Below are positions 48,901-60,516 of a stretch of DNA of 64,000 bases, piece after piece. The position numbers and the translations under genes were made by a program. The stretch's first letter is position 1; the number at the start of each line of letters is the position of its first letter. This DNA comes from Stichopus chloronotus. Its lineage: Eukaryota; Echinodermata; Holothuroidea; Aspidochirotida; Stichopodidae. Under the pieces are notes generated by a model that was given only the letters and a program-made list of their open reading frames with translations, searched no databases and was not told where the DNA came from. The stretch covers positions 21,259,116 through 21,323,115 of the forward strand of contig CM037830.1 of the NCBI GenBank assembly GCA_021234535.1, read 5' to 3'.

Positions 48901-51900
48901 CACTTTTAAAACTTAATAGCTTTGGATTTTCGAATCTCATTTGCCTAAAGATGTTTCTGATACAGGGGAAACCTAGGAAAATAGGGTTACTTTATAAGTC
49001 TCCTTATTCCTTATTTTTTTTCTTATCCATTCCTTATTCCTTGTTAATCTCTGTTTCACAGAATATTGGTGATGTAAGACTATAAGGGTACACTTTGTCA
49101 ATAATAATACATGTCTAAAGTAATGAAGAGTATCCTACACACAGCATAAGCCTATTACATGCATGAGAGTCGGTGTACATGAATGTACTTTCAGTATATC
49201 GATGGATCGAACTGTTTATTTCTATAGCGAAGATACATTTCTAAGGTTTTTGCATTTTTTTCATACCTCCGTAATAGATCTTTCAGACAGAAAGTGGAGA
49301 GATGAAGAAGATGTCCATAACGCATCTCAGCGAAGTGTTCCACTCGGAGTTGCGTACACCAGATGGGGAAAGAGTTCCTGCCCCAGAGACAACGAAGTAA
49401 TTTACGGAGGTAATGTTCAAAAAGTTGCGTCAGAATATCAATTTAATGGCATTATCCTTGAATGAATAGTAAGTAAATCCTATGACTGTAGTGAATGCTT
49501 TTTCGTATTTATTTAGCCATAATGTAGGGTGTTATCTTATATGCATGAACGGTATGCAATGTATAGGCGATAAGCAATGTTGTTTATTTTATATGAAATG
49601 TGTCAACATTATTTTTTTCATCTCGAGTGAGTTTCCCCTCTTTGATGCATATCATAAGTAAAAAAGTTAGAAACAACGAAAACTCGAAGCCAGTACATCG
49701 GAACATTGTAACCCCATTATGAATTTATTACAAAAACAAAACTGAACATTTACTTTAAATACTTTTTACTGATCGGTTTTTTGTAGTTGTTGTTGTTGTT
49801 GTTCTTATAGACAATTACACAGATTTTTTTATTCCTCAATTATCTCTACAGATGAGTACAGTTTAGGTCAACTTATGTGTTAATGTCATAAAAATTGTGT
49901 AAAAACAGCAATTTCCTTTTAGTTCATTGTTTGTGCGAGAAGGAAATTTCTGTGCCAATAAAGAATAACCAGAAATAACCAGTCTTCTGTTGATAAAATT
50001 CTGATAATCTGCCTCTTGTATCCAAATACTGGGAAAGGCAGAGATCGAACCATTATACAAAGTGAAAGGAGACTTTCTGGAAAATGTTGGTACTGCAATT
50101 ATTCTGTTCTTATACTTTAAAAATTATTAATGTATTCAATTCCCTTTTAAAAATTATTAATGTATTCAATTCCCTTTTGAGTATATGATCTTATAGAATA
50201 CTGACTTAATATTTACTTTAGTATATGAATCTATTCCATTTGGTATCGTTTCTGTAGTTATCTGTATTTGCTGTATTTTTTTAGTCCAAGTAGAATATGC
50301 CTTACACAGGCCATTAACCCTGATAAATCAAGGCGCCCGTCATATTTTGGGGAGGGGCTGCCCCCACCCACATACACCCACTGGATAACGACTGAATGGG
50401 TAGCCTAGTCATATTTTCCTCTGTAGATCAACTCAAAATATTTGGAAGAATGACTATAATTATCATAACATGCACAGCACTGTTAGTTTGAAATGTGTGG
50501 ATCCAAGTAACAAAACCATCACTGAACGTAAGCACCCTGAGACATTGGTGTAAAAATTCCCTTTCAATGGTGGCAAAGGCTTTCTCAAAATAAACAGAGC
50601 GAAGCCGTTCGTGAAATGTTCAAACAGTAATTCACCAAGTCCAGAATAAATCCAATCTTTTCGCAAAACCCCGTCTGCTATAAATACGTCGAAACAGACA
50701 AATTTCAGTCTATTAGCCAATGCTAATGCTTGGGCTCGACGCTGTGTAGTCACTCCCCAACAGGATAATTCGGTGTAGATTTGTAATAAAAGAAGAGTGA
50801 TTTTGTGGCTTGTTTGGGACGTTAATCACTCCCTTGCCTAACAATATGCCGTAACATGATAATATCGGATGCGGCCGGGGTCGGTGTGAGTATATTTTAG
50901 TTTGAGAAACAAACCGTTACCTAGTCTCCTGTATAATAGTATTGAACCTTTAAAGGGGTTAATAGGGCGTTTAGATATCACCAACACAGCATACAAAGAA
51001 TAAAACATTAATCATTGTCGGTTAAACCATTCAATCTTATTGTAAACATCTGCAAAAGCTTCATCTCATCAAAACATTATGTATGTGATGAGTGACCGAA
51101 GATGAATAATTTAAAGTTTGAAAAGTCTGGGTGAATAAATTATTGTTGAGCAACAACAGATAACTGAATTTCGATCTGTGAGATACTTATTTCTTGAAAA
51201 GAAGGCTACTGTCCTTCCTTATTTTGAATACCGTAATCTATCATTCTATGTCCACATACACTGGTTTTAAAAATATGGTTTGTCTTCTGTGAAACAAACG
51301 CCTTATTTCCCTTTACAGTGACACATATTTCAATTTGCATATTTGAACTGTGCTCTGAAAAGAGTAATTGAACGTCATTGAACCTTACCCCATAGCCTAA
51401 CCTATTAGCCTCCTTCTGTTGCTACGGATTTAAAGTCTGGGCTTTTTACCCTTCTACTGCCCTAGAAGAGAGGAAAAAGGCGGTAACTTTTTGTAATTTG
51501 TCTTATGTTAACGTCCCATAGACAATATTCCTGAACATGTGCTTTATGTCTCTTCCATAGCTTGTGCATGGAATGTTGATTGGTTACAGGTGGTAGATTT
51601 GTACACCTTAACTCTGCAGCTAAACAATGGTGACATACAGCCCTTCACATTCCATCTGTCAAGCTAGAAAAAGGCATAAAAAACTTTCTGACAGAATTTT
51701 TCACTGACAGATCATTTTTGTCCTAAATCTCTCAAGGACATATGCCTGAACCCAATTTGGTAGTCTTGCATTAAGACAATGGTAGTTTTCTTTTCCAGTA
51801 ACTCATTGATATGTCCCATACAGCGCTAAAAACTGAAAGATAAAGCCCGCACCGTATTACGATATCCGATTATCGCTATGGACGCAAGCAATCTGAGATG

Positions 51901-51939
51901 TACAGTTCAAAAGCAGAGCAGTACACAAAGCTAAATATA

Positions 51940-51973
<34 letters not shown>

Positions 51974-53797
51974 TGCCATACAAGTGGGTCACGCTACCAA
52001 CAGAAAATATGGGCGTTGTGGAACTGTGGAAAGGACAGGGAAATATTCAACAAATCTTGAACAATTTGATGTGACAATTTGGGAGAAGAAGATGCAAAAT
52101 GTTATTTAAGATGTTCATCAAAGTAACCTTTCCTCTTTAAATCTGTTACATGATTTGCATTGATTCAATTTCACTGCAGGCGTTGTGGCAGGGTCTCATT
52201 ACAGCCACGCGGGTGGGGCATCTAACTATCTTTGCCTGTCCAAGGAGCCCATTTTTGAAGACCCGGTCGCTGGCTTTCAGAACGACGCGTTTCTCTATGG
52301 TACTGAATACGAGACAGGGGCGTCGGCAAGTCACACGAGCCTACAGAATGCGGAAGTCCCATGTGCTGTCTGCTTAGCGCCTGCCAAGACAATCGTTTTG
52401 ATGGTCCCAGGGCGCAATGCTTGCCCGACTGATGGAAGGGGTATGTATACAGTAAGAAGCCTATCCGTATTTATTAAATTGAACTATTACATGTTAAAGG
52501 GCAATTCCAATGATCTGGAGAAATAGGACATTTCCGTGAGGCTTTCAAAGTCACTTCAGCCAAGAGAATCTGATCTTGCAGAATGTGTTGCGACATAGTG
52601 CAGGCTTTGTACCTCTAAAGGAAGGCTTGTTGTAATTTTTATCAATCGCCTACCATCCTGGGGGACAGGGGAAATATGGCAGCCGCTCCCCGCCCCCCCC
52701 CCATATTTGAAGGTATAGAGAAAAGGCGTGATTAAGGTAGATAGAAAAAAAAAGGGAAACAACCATTGAGAAAAACTTGAAAGAGAAGGTAAAGGAATAT
52801 ACACGTTTGTGTTCTTGTAATGCCATCCACCTCTAGTGGATGATTTAACCTTTACAAATTGGAGCAAGCATTTTAGTCTTTATAATGTGAAAGGGTGTAA
52901 ACAAATTTTATTGGACTTTTGGAGCGAGAATTTCCAATAATTCGAATAATGTTGAGAAGGGAATTCTGTCCAAAAAATACTCACAGTGACATTTCCTCCA
53001 ACTTACTGAACCTTGGAAGGGCGATTTCGTTCATGTTGGAACTAGAGGGTATTTTTTCATCCAAAATGTTCTGGTCTGCTCTTGAGACCTCCTCATCCAT
53101 GTGTGGTAACTCTCCAGAAACAAAGTTGTAGCTATGACAATGGACCCGTTCTCTTGATAACCCTCTTGATGGCAGTTATGAGCCTCCAAACAACACTTGT
53201 GGGGCCAGCGGTACCCTCAGTAATTTTAACAGACCCCCCGTATTTTTATTGAGGGACCCTCCTCCAGTAAAGATCACTAAATGATGACTCTAGTAGAAAA
53301 AAGGGTTAATTCCTTTAAGTAAAAGGTTGATTTTTATTCCTGCAGTTAAAACTTCATTCCAACGCTCTTGCTTTGAAACACAAAGCACAGGTTGGTACAA
53401 AGCTTTTAGCTTCTTTGTAATCTTTACGCAAGTTTTGTTTTCTTGACATTTAAGACATTTACGGTACACTGTATTTCATATTATTTGCTTGTAACATTAT
53501 CTTCTTTCTCTCTCCACCTCTCTCTTTCCTTTTCTGTCTTCTGGAAAATGGTCTCATCCTATATATACAGACTGGAGACTGGAATACAAAGGGTATCTTA
53601 TGTCCCAGCACCACACTCAAACCCGCACAGAATACATATGCGTAGATGCGGAAGCACAAGGTATTGCCAGGACTTACGGAGACCACAACGGAGCATTACT
53701 GTATATAGTCGAGGCTCAGTGCGTCTTAGGAGGAGGCATACCATGTCCACCTTATACCGAAGGCTTTGAAGTGACATGCGCAGTCTGCACTCTCTAG
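39822..53797 (+). CDS. secreted short-chain collagen C4-like protein
   Basis: Five exons: 39822-39932, 48485-48611, 49287-49409, 52180-52440 and 53571-53797. Together they make 849 coding bases, a 282-residue protein with no internal stop. Phases are 0, then 1 at all later junctions. The order is a signal peptide, a short linker, Cys-x2-Cys (CLMC), about seven Gly-X-Y triplets (GPQGPSGQQGPRGIPGRDGR), then a C-terminal globular domain of about 180 residues. That domain has paired motifs VPCAVC and VTCAVC, plus SHYSHAGGASNYLC, LYGTEYE and RTEYICVD. This is the non-collagenous domain of short-chain collagens first known from sponges and common in echinoderms. It probably forms trimers in the extracellular matrix. 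Two internally similar Cys-rich halves recall collagen IV NC1. A partial inverted copy lies at 60.5-61.8 kb. Family assignment is confident; the exon 2 acceptor is less so. Confidence 0.88.
40830..41250 (+). repeat. dispersed repeat family R, intron 1 copy
   Basis: CCCATTCTCCACAAGTACGC, CATCGGTGATTCAAATTGCT and GTGCCTAGATATCGAGCGTG match 63.54-63.70 kb and, in reverse, 46.56-46.75 kb. A more diverged relative is at 5640-5990. Non-coding. Confidence 0.55.
41260..45049. other. collagen intron 1 sequence, no gene recognised
   Basis: Between about 42.36 and 43.1 kb the short words TAGGCCTA, GCCTAGGC and CCTAGGCT recur at high density, a low-complexity style of sequence rather than an element with ends. 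Open frames near 43507-43734 and 44173-44418 lack splice context and family likeness. Confidence 0.4.
45260..46470 (+). mobile_element. PIF/Harbinger element, internally deleted
   Basis: 1211 bp with inverted ends, GACCGCTTTCACACTTGA on the left and the complement of GACTGCTTTCACACTTGA on the right. Both are followed inward by GATCTCGAG and GATCAGATCCGGATC blocks that recur as subterminal repeats (also near 45320 and 46320). TGA flanks both sides (45257-45259 and 46471-46473). The inverted duplicate has one TGA with no insert, which proves the boundaries. It holds only the N-terminal part of the transposase. Confidence 0.9.
45506..45945 (+). pseudogene. Harbinger transposase N-terminal remnant
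   Basis: It begins near VWVRPRTSAVWDEMWF and contains QWKEHFRMSKDTFQFICEGL, KKLAVALWRLARNVEFRTIS and CPRHVV, typical of HARBI1-like transposases. A frameshift near 45805 switches to a frame reading HDVVQAIQETFEEEFLKW and NDILRGFELRWG, after which the sequence ends. The DDE catalytic triad is absent, so this copy cannot encode an active enzyme. Confidence 0.8.
48485..48611 (+). CDS. collagen exon 2: Cys pair and Gly-X-Y triplets
   Basis: 127 bp, phase 0 to 1, donor GTGAGTTC. The acceptor chosen is AATGTGCAG at 48484 because it restores the frame from exon 1 and gives a total divisible by three. A better-looking acceptor, GCATTCACAG at 48446, would start the exon at 48447 in phase 1 and would need an extra unseen exon. 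The inverted duplicate preserves an AG at exactly the 48484-equivalent position. Confidence 0.75.
49287..49409 (+). CDS. collagen exon 3: start of globular domain
   Basis: 123 bp, phase 1 to 1, acceptor GATCTTTCAG, donor GTAATG. It encodes DRKWRDEED through VPLGVAYTRWGKSSCP to VIYG, the conserved opening of the C4-type non-collagenous domain. Confidence 0.88.
50463..50760 (-). mobile_element. L1-like LINE reverse transcriptase fragment
   Basis: On the minus strand, shifting frames give ALALANRLK, then QTGFCEKIGFILDLVNYCLN, then EKAFATIEREFLHQCLRVLT and GFVTWIHTF. These follow the order of RT motifs in L1-type elements (ANRLK, QTGF, DFEKAFDxIEW, FVxWI). At least two frame changes and a stop occur. 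It is a 300-bp relic in collagen intron 3. Confidence 0.65.
50950..51316 (-). mobile_element. TTAA-flanked MITE, copy 3 (inverted)
   Basis: Reverse orientation relative to the copies at 1941 and 30059. The left end is TTAAAGGGGTTAATAGGGCG, and the right end CGCCTTATTTCCCTTTA has lost its final TTAA match. It lies in collagen intron 3. Confidence 0.75.
51317..52179. other. collagen intron 3 remainder
   Basis: No element recognised apart from a (TA)n tract at about 51945-51974. Confidence 0.5.
52180..52440 (+). CDS. collagen exon 4: globular domain, first half
   Basis: 261 bp, phase 1 to 1, acceptor TTTCACTGCAG, donor GTATGTAT. It encodes SHYSHAGGASNYLC, FLYGTEYE, EVPCAVC and VLMVPGRNACP. Confidence 0.9.
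53571..53797 (+). CDS. collagen exon 5: globular domain, second half, stop
   Basis: 227 bp ending at TAG 53795-53797, acceptor ATATATACAG. It encodes EYKGYLMSQHH, RTEYICVDAEA, ALLYIVEAQC, IPCPPY and the final VTCAVCTL. An alternative frame in the same place is a shadow. Confidence 0.9.
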
Positions 53798-53925
53798 CCA
53801 AGAGATCGGCTTATTGAATGAAACATTAACTCTCCGTCAGCCTCCCAAACGCACAAATGGCTTGTAATCAATAGTTAGTACTTAACCTAAGTTCAAAGCC
53901 TTTTGTTATAGCAGGGAGACTGTAT

Positions 53926-54088
53926 CAGCGAAGGGCGGTTCTAGGAATATTACTGTGTTATTGATTTTTTAGGGAGGGGGTCTAATTCCTTTTTAACATC
54001 TAAGTGGAGCGCCACCATTAGTTGGCGCGTAGCGTACTAAGAACGAAGAGCCGCCCATGGTCTCATCCTAGTTGTGTATCCGGCCCTG
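53926..54088 (+). mobile_element. small hAT-like MITE
   Basis: The left end CAGCGAAGGGCGGTTCTAGG and right end ATCCTAGTTGTGTATCCGGCCCTG are imperfect inverted repeats. The interior carries GGAGCGCCACCATTAGTTGG, the hairpin motif shared with 18.4, 28.4, 28.7, 38.5 and 38.8 kb. No clear 8-bp target duplication was seen. Confidence 0.5.
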
Positions 54089-56048
54089 GCTTAAACTACA
54101 CTAACCGAAAGAATACAATACTCAAAATGTGGTTTGCTGGGTATCCGGCCTTATATTCTTGACCCCAGTTGATCTCTGTTACTTGTATTTTCCCGTCAAT
54201 ACACATGACATAACGTTAAAAATAGGTTCCATGCAAATTAAGCAGACAAAACAGGTGAGGTAAACAAATGAGGTGTCTTGCTCTGTACTCACAACTCTAC
54301 ACCTATATTTTGGCAAACAGCTGTGAAAAATCAGATTTCATAAAAAGGAAGGATGCAAACAAAGAATACAAAGTCACTTTAATAAAAAAAAAAGAAACAC
54401 ACACACATAGTCTCTATAGCCTATGAAACGTTTTTGGGATATTCAGACTAAAGAGAGGATTGTCTTTATGATTACACTATGACATCACTGCTTCGATGTA
54501 TAATTGAGTTGAAAAGACTCTTGCGTTTACCTCACATAGTAATGTAGTTTGATAGCTGTTTAAAGGGTTTTTCAATTTGATTTTCTTTATGTAATCTGAA
54601 GTCCTGTTAGGATAAAACACTGTCTGATAACGTAGGTCACCATTATACTGTCATCATCATTAATATCTATATTAATGCCATTTGCGGGTGAAGATCAACG
54701 TCTTGCAAAACTCAGGTAGGGTGATACAAGCAAAAAAAAAATAGGCGGGCATTATTACATTGTAATTCATTTACTTTTAAACTAAGGGAAATTAATTTAT
54801 TAATTTGTTACTCCGCAATATGTGAGAATTAACCCTGAGATTTGTTGAGGCGACGGCTCGGGTCCTCAAAATTTCATTTGAATAATTTGTACTCAAAAGA
54901 AGAATGGCATTACTGTTTGAACTTTTGTCTTTTTTTTTTTTCTCAATGACTGTATGAATATTTCATTTGCACTTCTGTGTATGGCATAAATCGCAGCGAG
55001 AACGTAACTGAAATTCGTCACGGGGCATGCTATGGTTTGCACTATTTGCCACACCCTACCAGCGATTTACATTGCAGATATCACTTACGAAGATCTCTTG
55101 GAAAATTATATTGCTGAAAAAAAAAAAAATTCAAACTGTTAATTGGTCGCATATGAGACAAGTCTGTACAGAACTTAATGCTCAAGTTTAGGCATAAGTT
55201 CCAATATGCACTATGTACATATAGTGAGAATGTGTTCCTCGGTAACTCCCTTTGCAGATATATGTTCCATTTAGTTTCCTTTTTATATTTTCTATATATT
55301 TTCTATAATGCCAGTTCTTTAACAATTACCAATGGCGGATGCCTCAATCTCGCTTTCGACTTTTGTTTCTCGTTTGTGTGGTTTGCTATAAATTTGATCG
55401 TAATCTTTGTTGGAAAAGGGACTAATGTTTAGCAGACTGGCACGGGTATTTCCCCTCCTGGCCCTCCTCCTTTTTCTCTCTCAGACAGACATATATTAAA
55501 AAAGCACCAAAAAAAAAAAAAAAAAGTGCCAATACTCTGTGGTTAACATACTCATCAGTGTGGAAACTCCTAGGAAAAGCTTAAATCACGAACAGTGTAG
55601 TGACGTAGTGGGCGTTATGGGCAATTATATTTGATGCAGAAGTAGCTGCTGACAAAGCAACCAAGAGAAATTATCAGCCTAGTCATAATCCCGACTAAAT
55701 TAAGCTGCTATAGTGAACCGGAGAACAATCATGGAGAGGAATATCTTTAATTTTATGAGCTACGCAAATAACAATACGAACACTGTGGAAGAGTACGTTC
55801 AGCTTCTGATGGTCTGACGCTATGCATTACGTGAGAAATGTAAGATGATAAAGATGGTCATCCTGTGACGGGTTTCCCTCCCTCGAGAACAAGGCCACCA
55901 CATTGTACGTAACGTGCATTCTCATACAACAATAAACTTACAGGTAACGTAGACAAAGCACCTTATAAAAAATCATCACCCCACCCCTGGTATTTTATTT
56001 TCCTAATTTCAACTGTGCAGTGTTGTTTCGCAACACTTGCTAACACTA
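54089..56048. other. gene-free stretch downstream of collagen gene
   Basis: No exon or element recognised. An AATAAA at about 54380 could serve collagen transcripts but is distant. An 84-codon hydrophobic frame at 55178-55432 has no splice or family support. Confidence 0.4.
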
Positions 56049-56341
56049 GTTCAGTTCAGTATGACTTTATTCCAATCTCTTACTATAATATAAAAACATA
56101 ACAATATTCTGAGAGTGGAAAAGTAACGAAATTACAGTATATAAGGATCGTCATGTTTAGACACATCATAAAATAATTACTATACTCAACAAAAAAGAAA
56201 AGGTAAGAGACTGAGCAGTGGCAACTGAAAGCTCCTAGGAGCTTGTGGGTGTTGACACCCCTTAATGACAGACAGAAATACAAGACATAAAAGAAAAGCA
56301 CAAAAAACAACAAGAACAGAAAAGCAAAAAAAGACGGTAGT

Positions 56342-56785
56342 TCAAAGGTAGTTTGCAATGAAATGAACTTTAAGCTGCTTTTTAAATGCATATTGTGTTT
56401 TACAGTTTGTAACTTCCAAGGGGAGAGAATTCCATAGTTTTGCACCTACAAATCGAAGACCAAATTGAGATGACCTAAGCCTAGGAAGGGGAGTGATAAA
56501 CTGATTTGAAGCACGACTAGGGTAAGGGTAATTGCTATCTCGAAACTGAAAATGAGTACTAAATATTGACGGGATTCTGTTATGTAGCCAGTCAAAAGTA
56601 AACAAACCGATGTGATACCGATTTAAATCATAAATATTAAGAAGGTTACTAGGTGCAGTATGATGAAGATAGTCTACATTGCATATACATCTAATAGCCC
56701 TTTTCTGTAAAATAAAGAGAGGTTTAATTCTGGTAGCATATGTGCTCCCCCAAATGATATTACAACAACTGAGATAAGGGAGTAT
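56342..56785 (-). pseudogene. LINE ORF2 C-terminal part, shifted frame
   Basis: Continues the RT protein one frame over: NIIWGSTYATRIKPLF, QKRAIRCIC, YHIGLFTFDWLHNRIPSIF, LRSSQFGLRFVGAKLWNSLP and AFKKQLKVHFI, then stop. This block (LWNSLP then FKKxLK) is the standard end of CR1/L2/jockey-type ORF2 proteins. Confidence 0.85.
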
Positions 56786-58104
56786 AAGTGTATTAAAATT
56801 TTCCTAGGAAGAAGTTGTCGAAATCTGTTTAGTATCCCCACACCTTTTGAAACTTTCATGTTAACATACTGGATACGATCAGTCCAGGTGAGATGAGAAT
56901 CAACAAACACACCAAGAAACTTAGTAACATTAGAACGCTGTATGTTAATACCACAAAGTTGTATGCTGTTTACACTCTGATTAAACTGCTTAGAGAGTGA
57001 GGTAAAAATAACAAAATTGGTTTTCTTTACATTGAGAGATAGCTTGTTTGCGCAAAACCAGTTGTGAACATTGATAAATTCATATTGTATTACATTTAAT
57101 AGACAACTGAGGTCATTACTGGAATAAAAAAGATTGGTATCGTTAGCATAAGAAATTACATGAAATTTACTGCTAGCCCTGTGGAGATCATGGATGTAAA
57201 TAATAAACAACGGACCTAGAATAGATCCCTGAGGAACACCACAAGTGATACGCTTACGTATAGAATTTACATACATGCCAACATATTGGTAACGATCAGT
57301 AACATAACTTTTAAACCAATCCAGTGCAGTACCCCTAATACCGTAAAGTTCAAGTTTACTGAGTAAGATTCTATGGTCCAATGTATCAAAAGCCTTAGAC
57401 AGGTCCAAGAAAATACCTGATGCATACTGATTTTTTTCGAAGGCATCTGTTACTTTATTAGTGAAGTGTAAAACAGCTTGCGAAGTCGAACGCCCAGGAA
57501 GGAACCCAAATTGGTAGTCATACAATTGATTTTGCTTTACAAAAAAAGAATGTAATCGAGTAAACATAAGTTTTTCGAGTACTTTGGAGAGACATGGTAA
57601 AATTGAAATAGGTCTGTAATTATTAACCGAATCTTTATCACCAGATTTAAAAACAGGAACAACACGTGCAATTTTGAGAGGACTAGGAACAATACCCTTC
57701 TCTAACGAAAGATTAAAAAGGTAGGTTAGTGGGGTGCACAGGGAATGAGCCACATTTTTGAGGATCATAGAGGAAATTCCATCAAAACCAGCGGTAGAAT
57801 TTTTTAGACAAAAAATTATATTTAACACCTCCTCGCATGTTGCTGGACTAATGAAAAGAGAGTCGACAACGCGATTGGACAGATACGACTTATAGCTACA
57901 GTGTGAGGGAGGAATCCCTGCCTGGGTAGCAGGACCAATCGCAGTAAAATAATCATTAAAGATATTTGCAACATCGAAAGGATGCGAAACACTTGTTCCA
58001 TGATGATTTAATTTATCAGGAGTAAAATCAGTACCTCGACCGTACAAAAGGGTATTAATTGAGCGCCATGTAGATTTCGTGTCCTGTGTGCTGTTGCTGA
58101 ACAC
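56674..58104 (-). pseudogene. LINE reverse transcriptase domain
   Basis: A 476-codon open frame. RT motifs appear in order: LKNSTAGFDGISSMILK, KIARVVPVFKSGD, NNYRPISILPCLSKVLEKL, QFGFLPGRST, FLDLSKAFDTLDHRILLSKL, GVPQGSILGPL, YANDTNLF and TKFLGVFVDSHLTW. The usual YADD box reads YAND: the first of the paired aspartates is Asn, which should abolish polymerase activity. After a frameshift near 56785 the C-terminus continues in another frame (IIWGSTYATRIKPLFILQKR) to the TAA at 56342. Confidence 0.9.
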
Positions 58105-58398
58105 AGTATTGTAGTAAAATTTCTTAGCCTGTCTGATGACAGAAGTAAGACGATTTCGAAATCGTTTATACTAGTTCAAAGCAGCAGCAGACCGACTACG
58201 GAGGTACCTTTTGAATAAACGATTCTTTGTTTTACAAGAGTTCAGTATGGCCCCTGGGGTGATCCAGTTCTTCGAATTTCGGTTACTACACTTTTTGGTA
58301 TGGGCTACCCATGGGAGACAATTATTTAAACGATTTAAGAATGTCTTATTGAAATTATCAAAGGCGCCATCAACATCAGAAGAATTTAAGACATCTGC

Positions 58399-59149
58399 TC
58401 AGGATTCGTTTTGAACTACGGAGCGTAATAGGTCAAGGCTAACAGAGTTGATGTCTCTTTTAAAAAAGATTGAATTTTCTCTCAACGTAGCAACACCTAA
58501 ATCAGCAAGGGTGAAAACGGGAAAATGATCAGAAATGTCATCAACTACTACACCAGAAACAGAATTTAAACATAAACTATTCGTGAAAATTAGATCAAGC
58601 AGTGAGGCGGAGTGTGAAGTAACTCTAGTGGGTATACTATGAAGTGGACGATAAGAGTAAGAATAAAAAAGGTTGACAAATTGGGTACAACTGTTATCGG
58701 CATGATTAAGAAGATTACAATTGAAATCGCCCATGAGGAAACAAGTCTTACTTTCGTTATTCAGAGAGTCAAGTAGTGTAGAGATGATGTCTAAGACATC
58801 GTCCTTAATACCAACTGGACAATAAATAGGTTCCTACTATAACAGGAGACTTTCGAGTATAGAACTCCACAAAGATAGACTCGAAAATACCATCCTCGAA
58901 AATACTAAGGTCTGGACGGGCTATGTAGTTAAGTTGAGAATTAATGTACAAAGCAACCTAACCCCCTCGTCTTGCTCTAGGGGCCTGTTCTAAGTTGTAA
59001 CCTGGGATATTATAGACACTAGACACTGAGGGAACAAGGGAATTCTCACTTCTGAATGAAGAAGTGCAATCGAGCAATCCTATTGTTCCGAAGCTATTAT
59101 TGCTCAACGTACAGCAGTATACGTAGACGCAAAACTTCACAATAATCAT
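58399..59149 (-). pseudogene. LINE endonuclease domain remnant
   Basis: Order on the minus strand: NIPGYNLEQAPRARRGG, a TAG stop, VALYINSQLNYIARPDLSIF, a frameshift near 58836, then IYCPVGIKDDV. Next come FLMGDFNCNLLNHA (the catalytic GDFN), RVTSHSASLLDLIFTN and VVDDISDHFPVF (the catalytic SDH). A TGA at 58399 then closes the frame. Both visible catalytic motifs are preserved; the first (N-terminal) ones are missing. Confidence 0.85.
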
Positions 59150-59163
59150 CCATCAATCTTGCT

Positions 59164-60321
59164 GTGCGACAGTGCAAACACTAGGGGAACCCCCCCCCCA
59201 TCCCCTCGCCTCTCCCTTCGATATATTCCTGCAATTACCACAACCTGAACATCAAATATCATGTATAGGTGATCCGGATGGGGGGTAACGTAGCGTGTAG
59301 ACGCTCCTACAGTAAGAGTACTTTATGAGACCAAATTATACATGCATCTTCCTGCATGGAAGAAACTTTTGCCAAACCGACCCGGCGGTGACATGAAAAT
59401 AATTAAAAGTAGTTTACATTTGCAAAATCGAAATAATATTTACCAAAATTGGTGAAAACAAAATACAGACAAAGTAAGTATGAAGACAAAGACTCATCTT
59501 CCCAGCTAGTTTCAATTCTCCCAACCATTTACGTCTAGTCCTTCCCACAGCCGCAGTATAACATTCCTATACATGTGTAAACAAAACAATGGGCCCCCTA
59601 TATGCTGTGAGTCGTTCTAATTTACTGTCAATCAATGAGCAGAACCAGTTTAGAATTTTATAGCACAAATAAACTATAAATACTTCAGTGTTCTTATTAT
59701 CATATTATTTTAGTTTGACTTTAGTTTCCTTAATTATGATTTCATGGCAAAAGACAGACTCATTTTAAATGTTGATCAGGAAAGGATGCTCTTGTCTGCT
59801 CACAGGTGCAATCCAGAGAAAAAAGATAAACTAAAATGACGTCACTGTATAACTACTCACATACTGAACAAATGAAGCAGAACAATAATAGGGCAAAAAT
59901 AACTCTGAATTCAACGTTTGTCGTATATAATGCACATACTGTCCGAGAATTAGATCGTTCTATATTTAACTACATCTTCGTTGGAAAACAGAAGTAAATG
60001 CAACCGTCTGATTTTATTTTTTCAGTTAACCTGATATATGTAATCAAAAGTGCGTTCCAACGTTTAGCACTTTGCGAGTTATGTCAAATTTCCGTTGGAA
60101 TTGTGTTACAAGGCTTCATGAGAACGCCTTTTGCCACACAAAATTTGGACTTCGCTTATTATTCCATGACGTAATTCTCGTTTATCTATTTCTCTGGGCT
60201 AATCGCATTTTGAATTGAAGATTAGACTCCAATATGTAAAAGTTATTTAGACATTACTAACACATACTCGACGTAAAGCGACGTAGTAAATTTGAATTTA
60301 CTGTATTGGTTGCTTGAGAGC
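59164..60321. other. gene-free stretch with one S repeat
   Basis: Only the family S repeat at 59505-59640 is recognised. The expected collagen exons 4 and 5 of the inverted copy are absent here. Confidence 0.45.
59505..59640 (+). repeat. short dispersed repeat family S, copy 3
   Basis: CAATTCTCCCAACCATTTAC, GTCTAGTCCTTCCCACAGCC and ACAATGGGCCCCCTATATGC match the copies at 10585 and 30525 (inverted). Confidence 0.5.
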
Positions 60322-60516
60322 CACATTTCATATGTAATAAACAACATTGCTTATTGTCTGTACATTGCATACCGTTCATGCATATAAGGTAACACCCTAC
60401 CACATGCCTAAATAAATAAGAAAAAGCATCGATTCACTAAAGCCATAGGATTTACTTACTATTCATTCAAAGACAATTCCTAAATTGATATTCTGACGCA
60501 ACTTTCTGAACATTAC

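Larger units (their letters stand above)
45050..49603 (+). repeat. inverted segmental duplication, left arm
   Basis: Reverse-complement match to 60322-64000, with the match running off the window end. It covers part of collagen intron 1, exon 2, intron 2, exon 3 and about 190 bp of intron 3. The inner boundary is near ATATGAAATGTG at 49603. The left arm alone carries the Harbinger element at 45260-46470. The right arm alone carries about 345 bp at 61058-61400. Confidence 0.9.
56049..59163 (-). mobile_element. CR1/L2-like LINE, 5'-truncated and defective
   Basis: On the minus strand, the remains of an apurinic-type endonuclease are followed by a reverse transcriptase and a C-terminal region. 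After these come a 3' UTR with GGTGTCAACACCC and CTCCTAGGAGC, and a tail ending GAATAAAGTCATACTGAACTGAACT. The short GAACT tail repeat is typical of CR1/L2-type LINEs. The endonuclease lacks its N-terminal strand, so the copy is truncated near 59.16 kb. At least five lesions are visible: stops near 58958 and 58399, a stop near 58170, and frameshifts near 58836 and 56785. One catalytic RT residue is also changed. No ORF1 was seen. Confidence 0.85.

Noticed and set aside
50040..50060. Minus-strand GGTTCGATCTC resembling a tRNA B box
   Set aside because: No A box or cloverleaf could be built around it.
58211..58414. 67-codon plus-strand frame
   Set aside because: Antisense shadow of the LINE.
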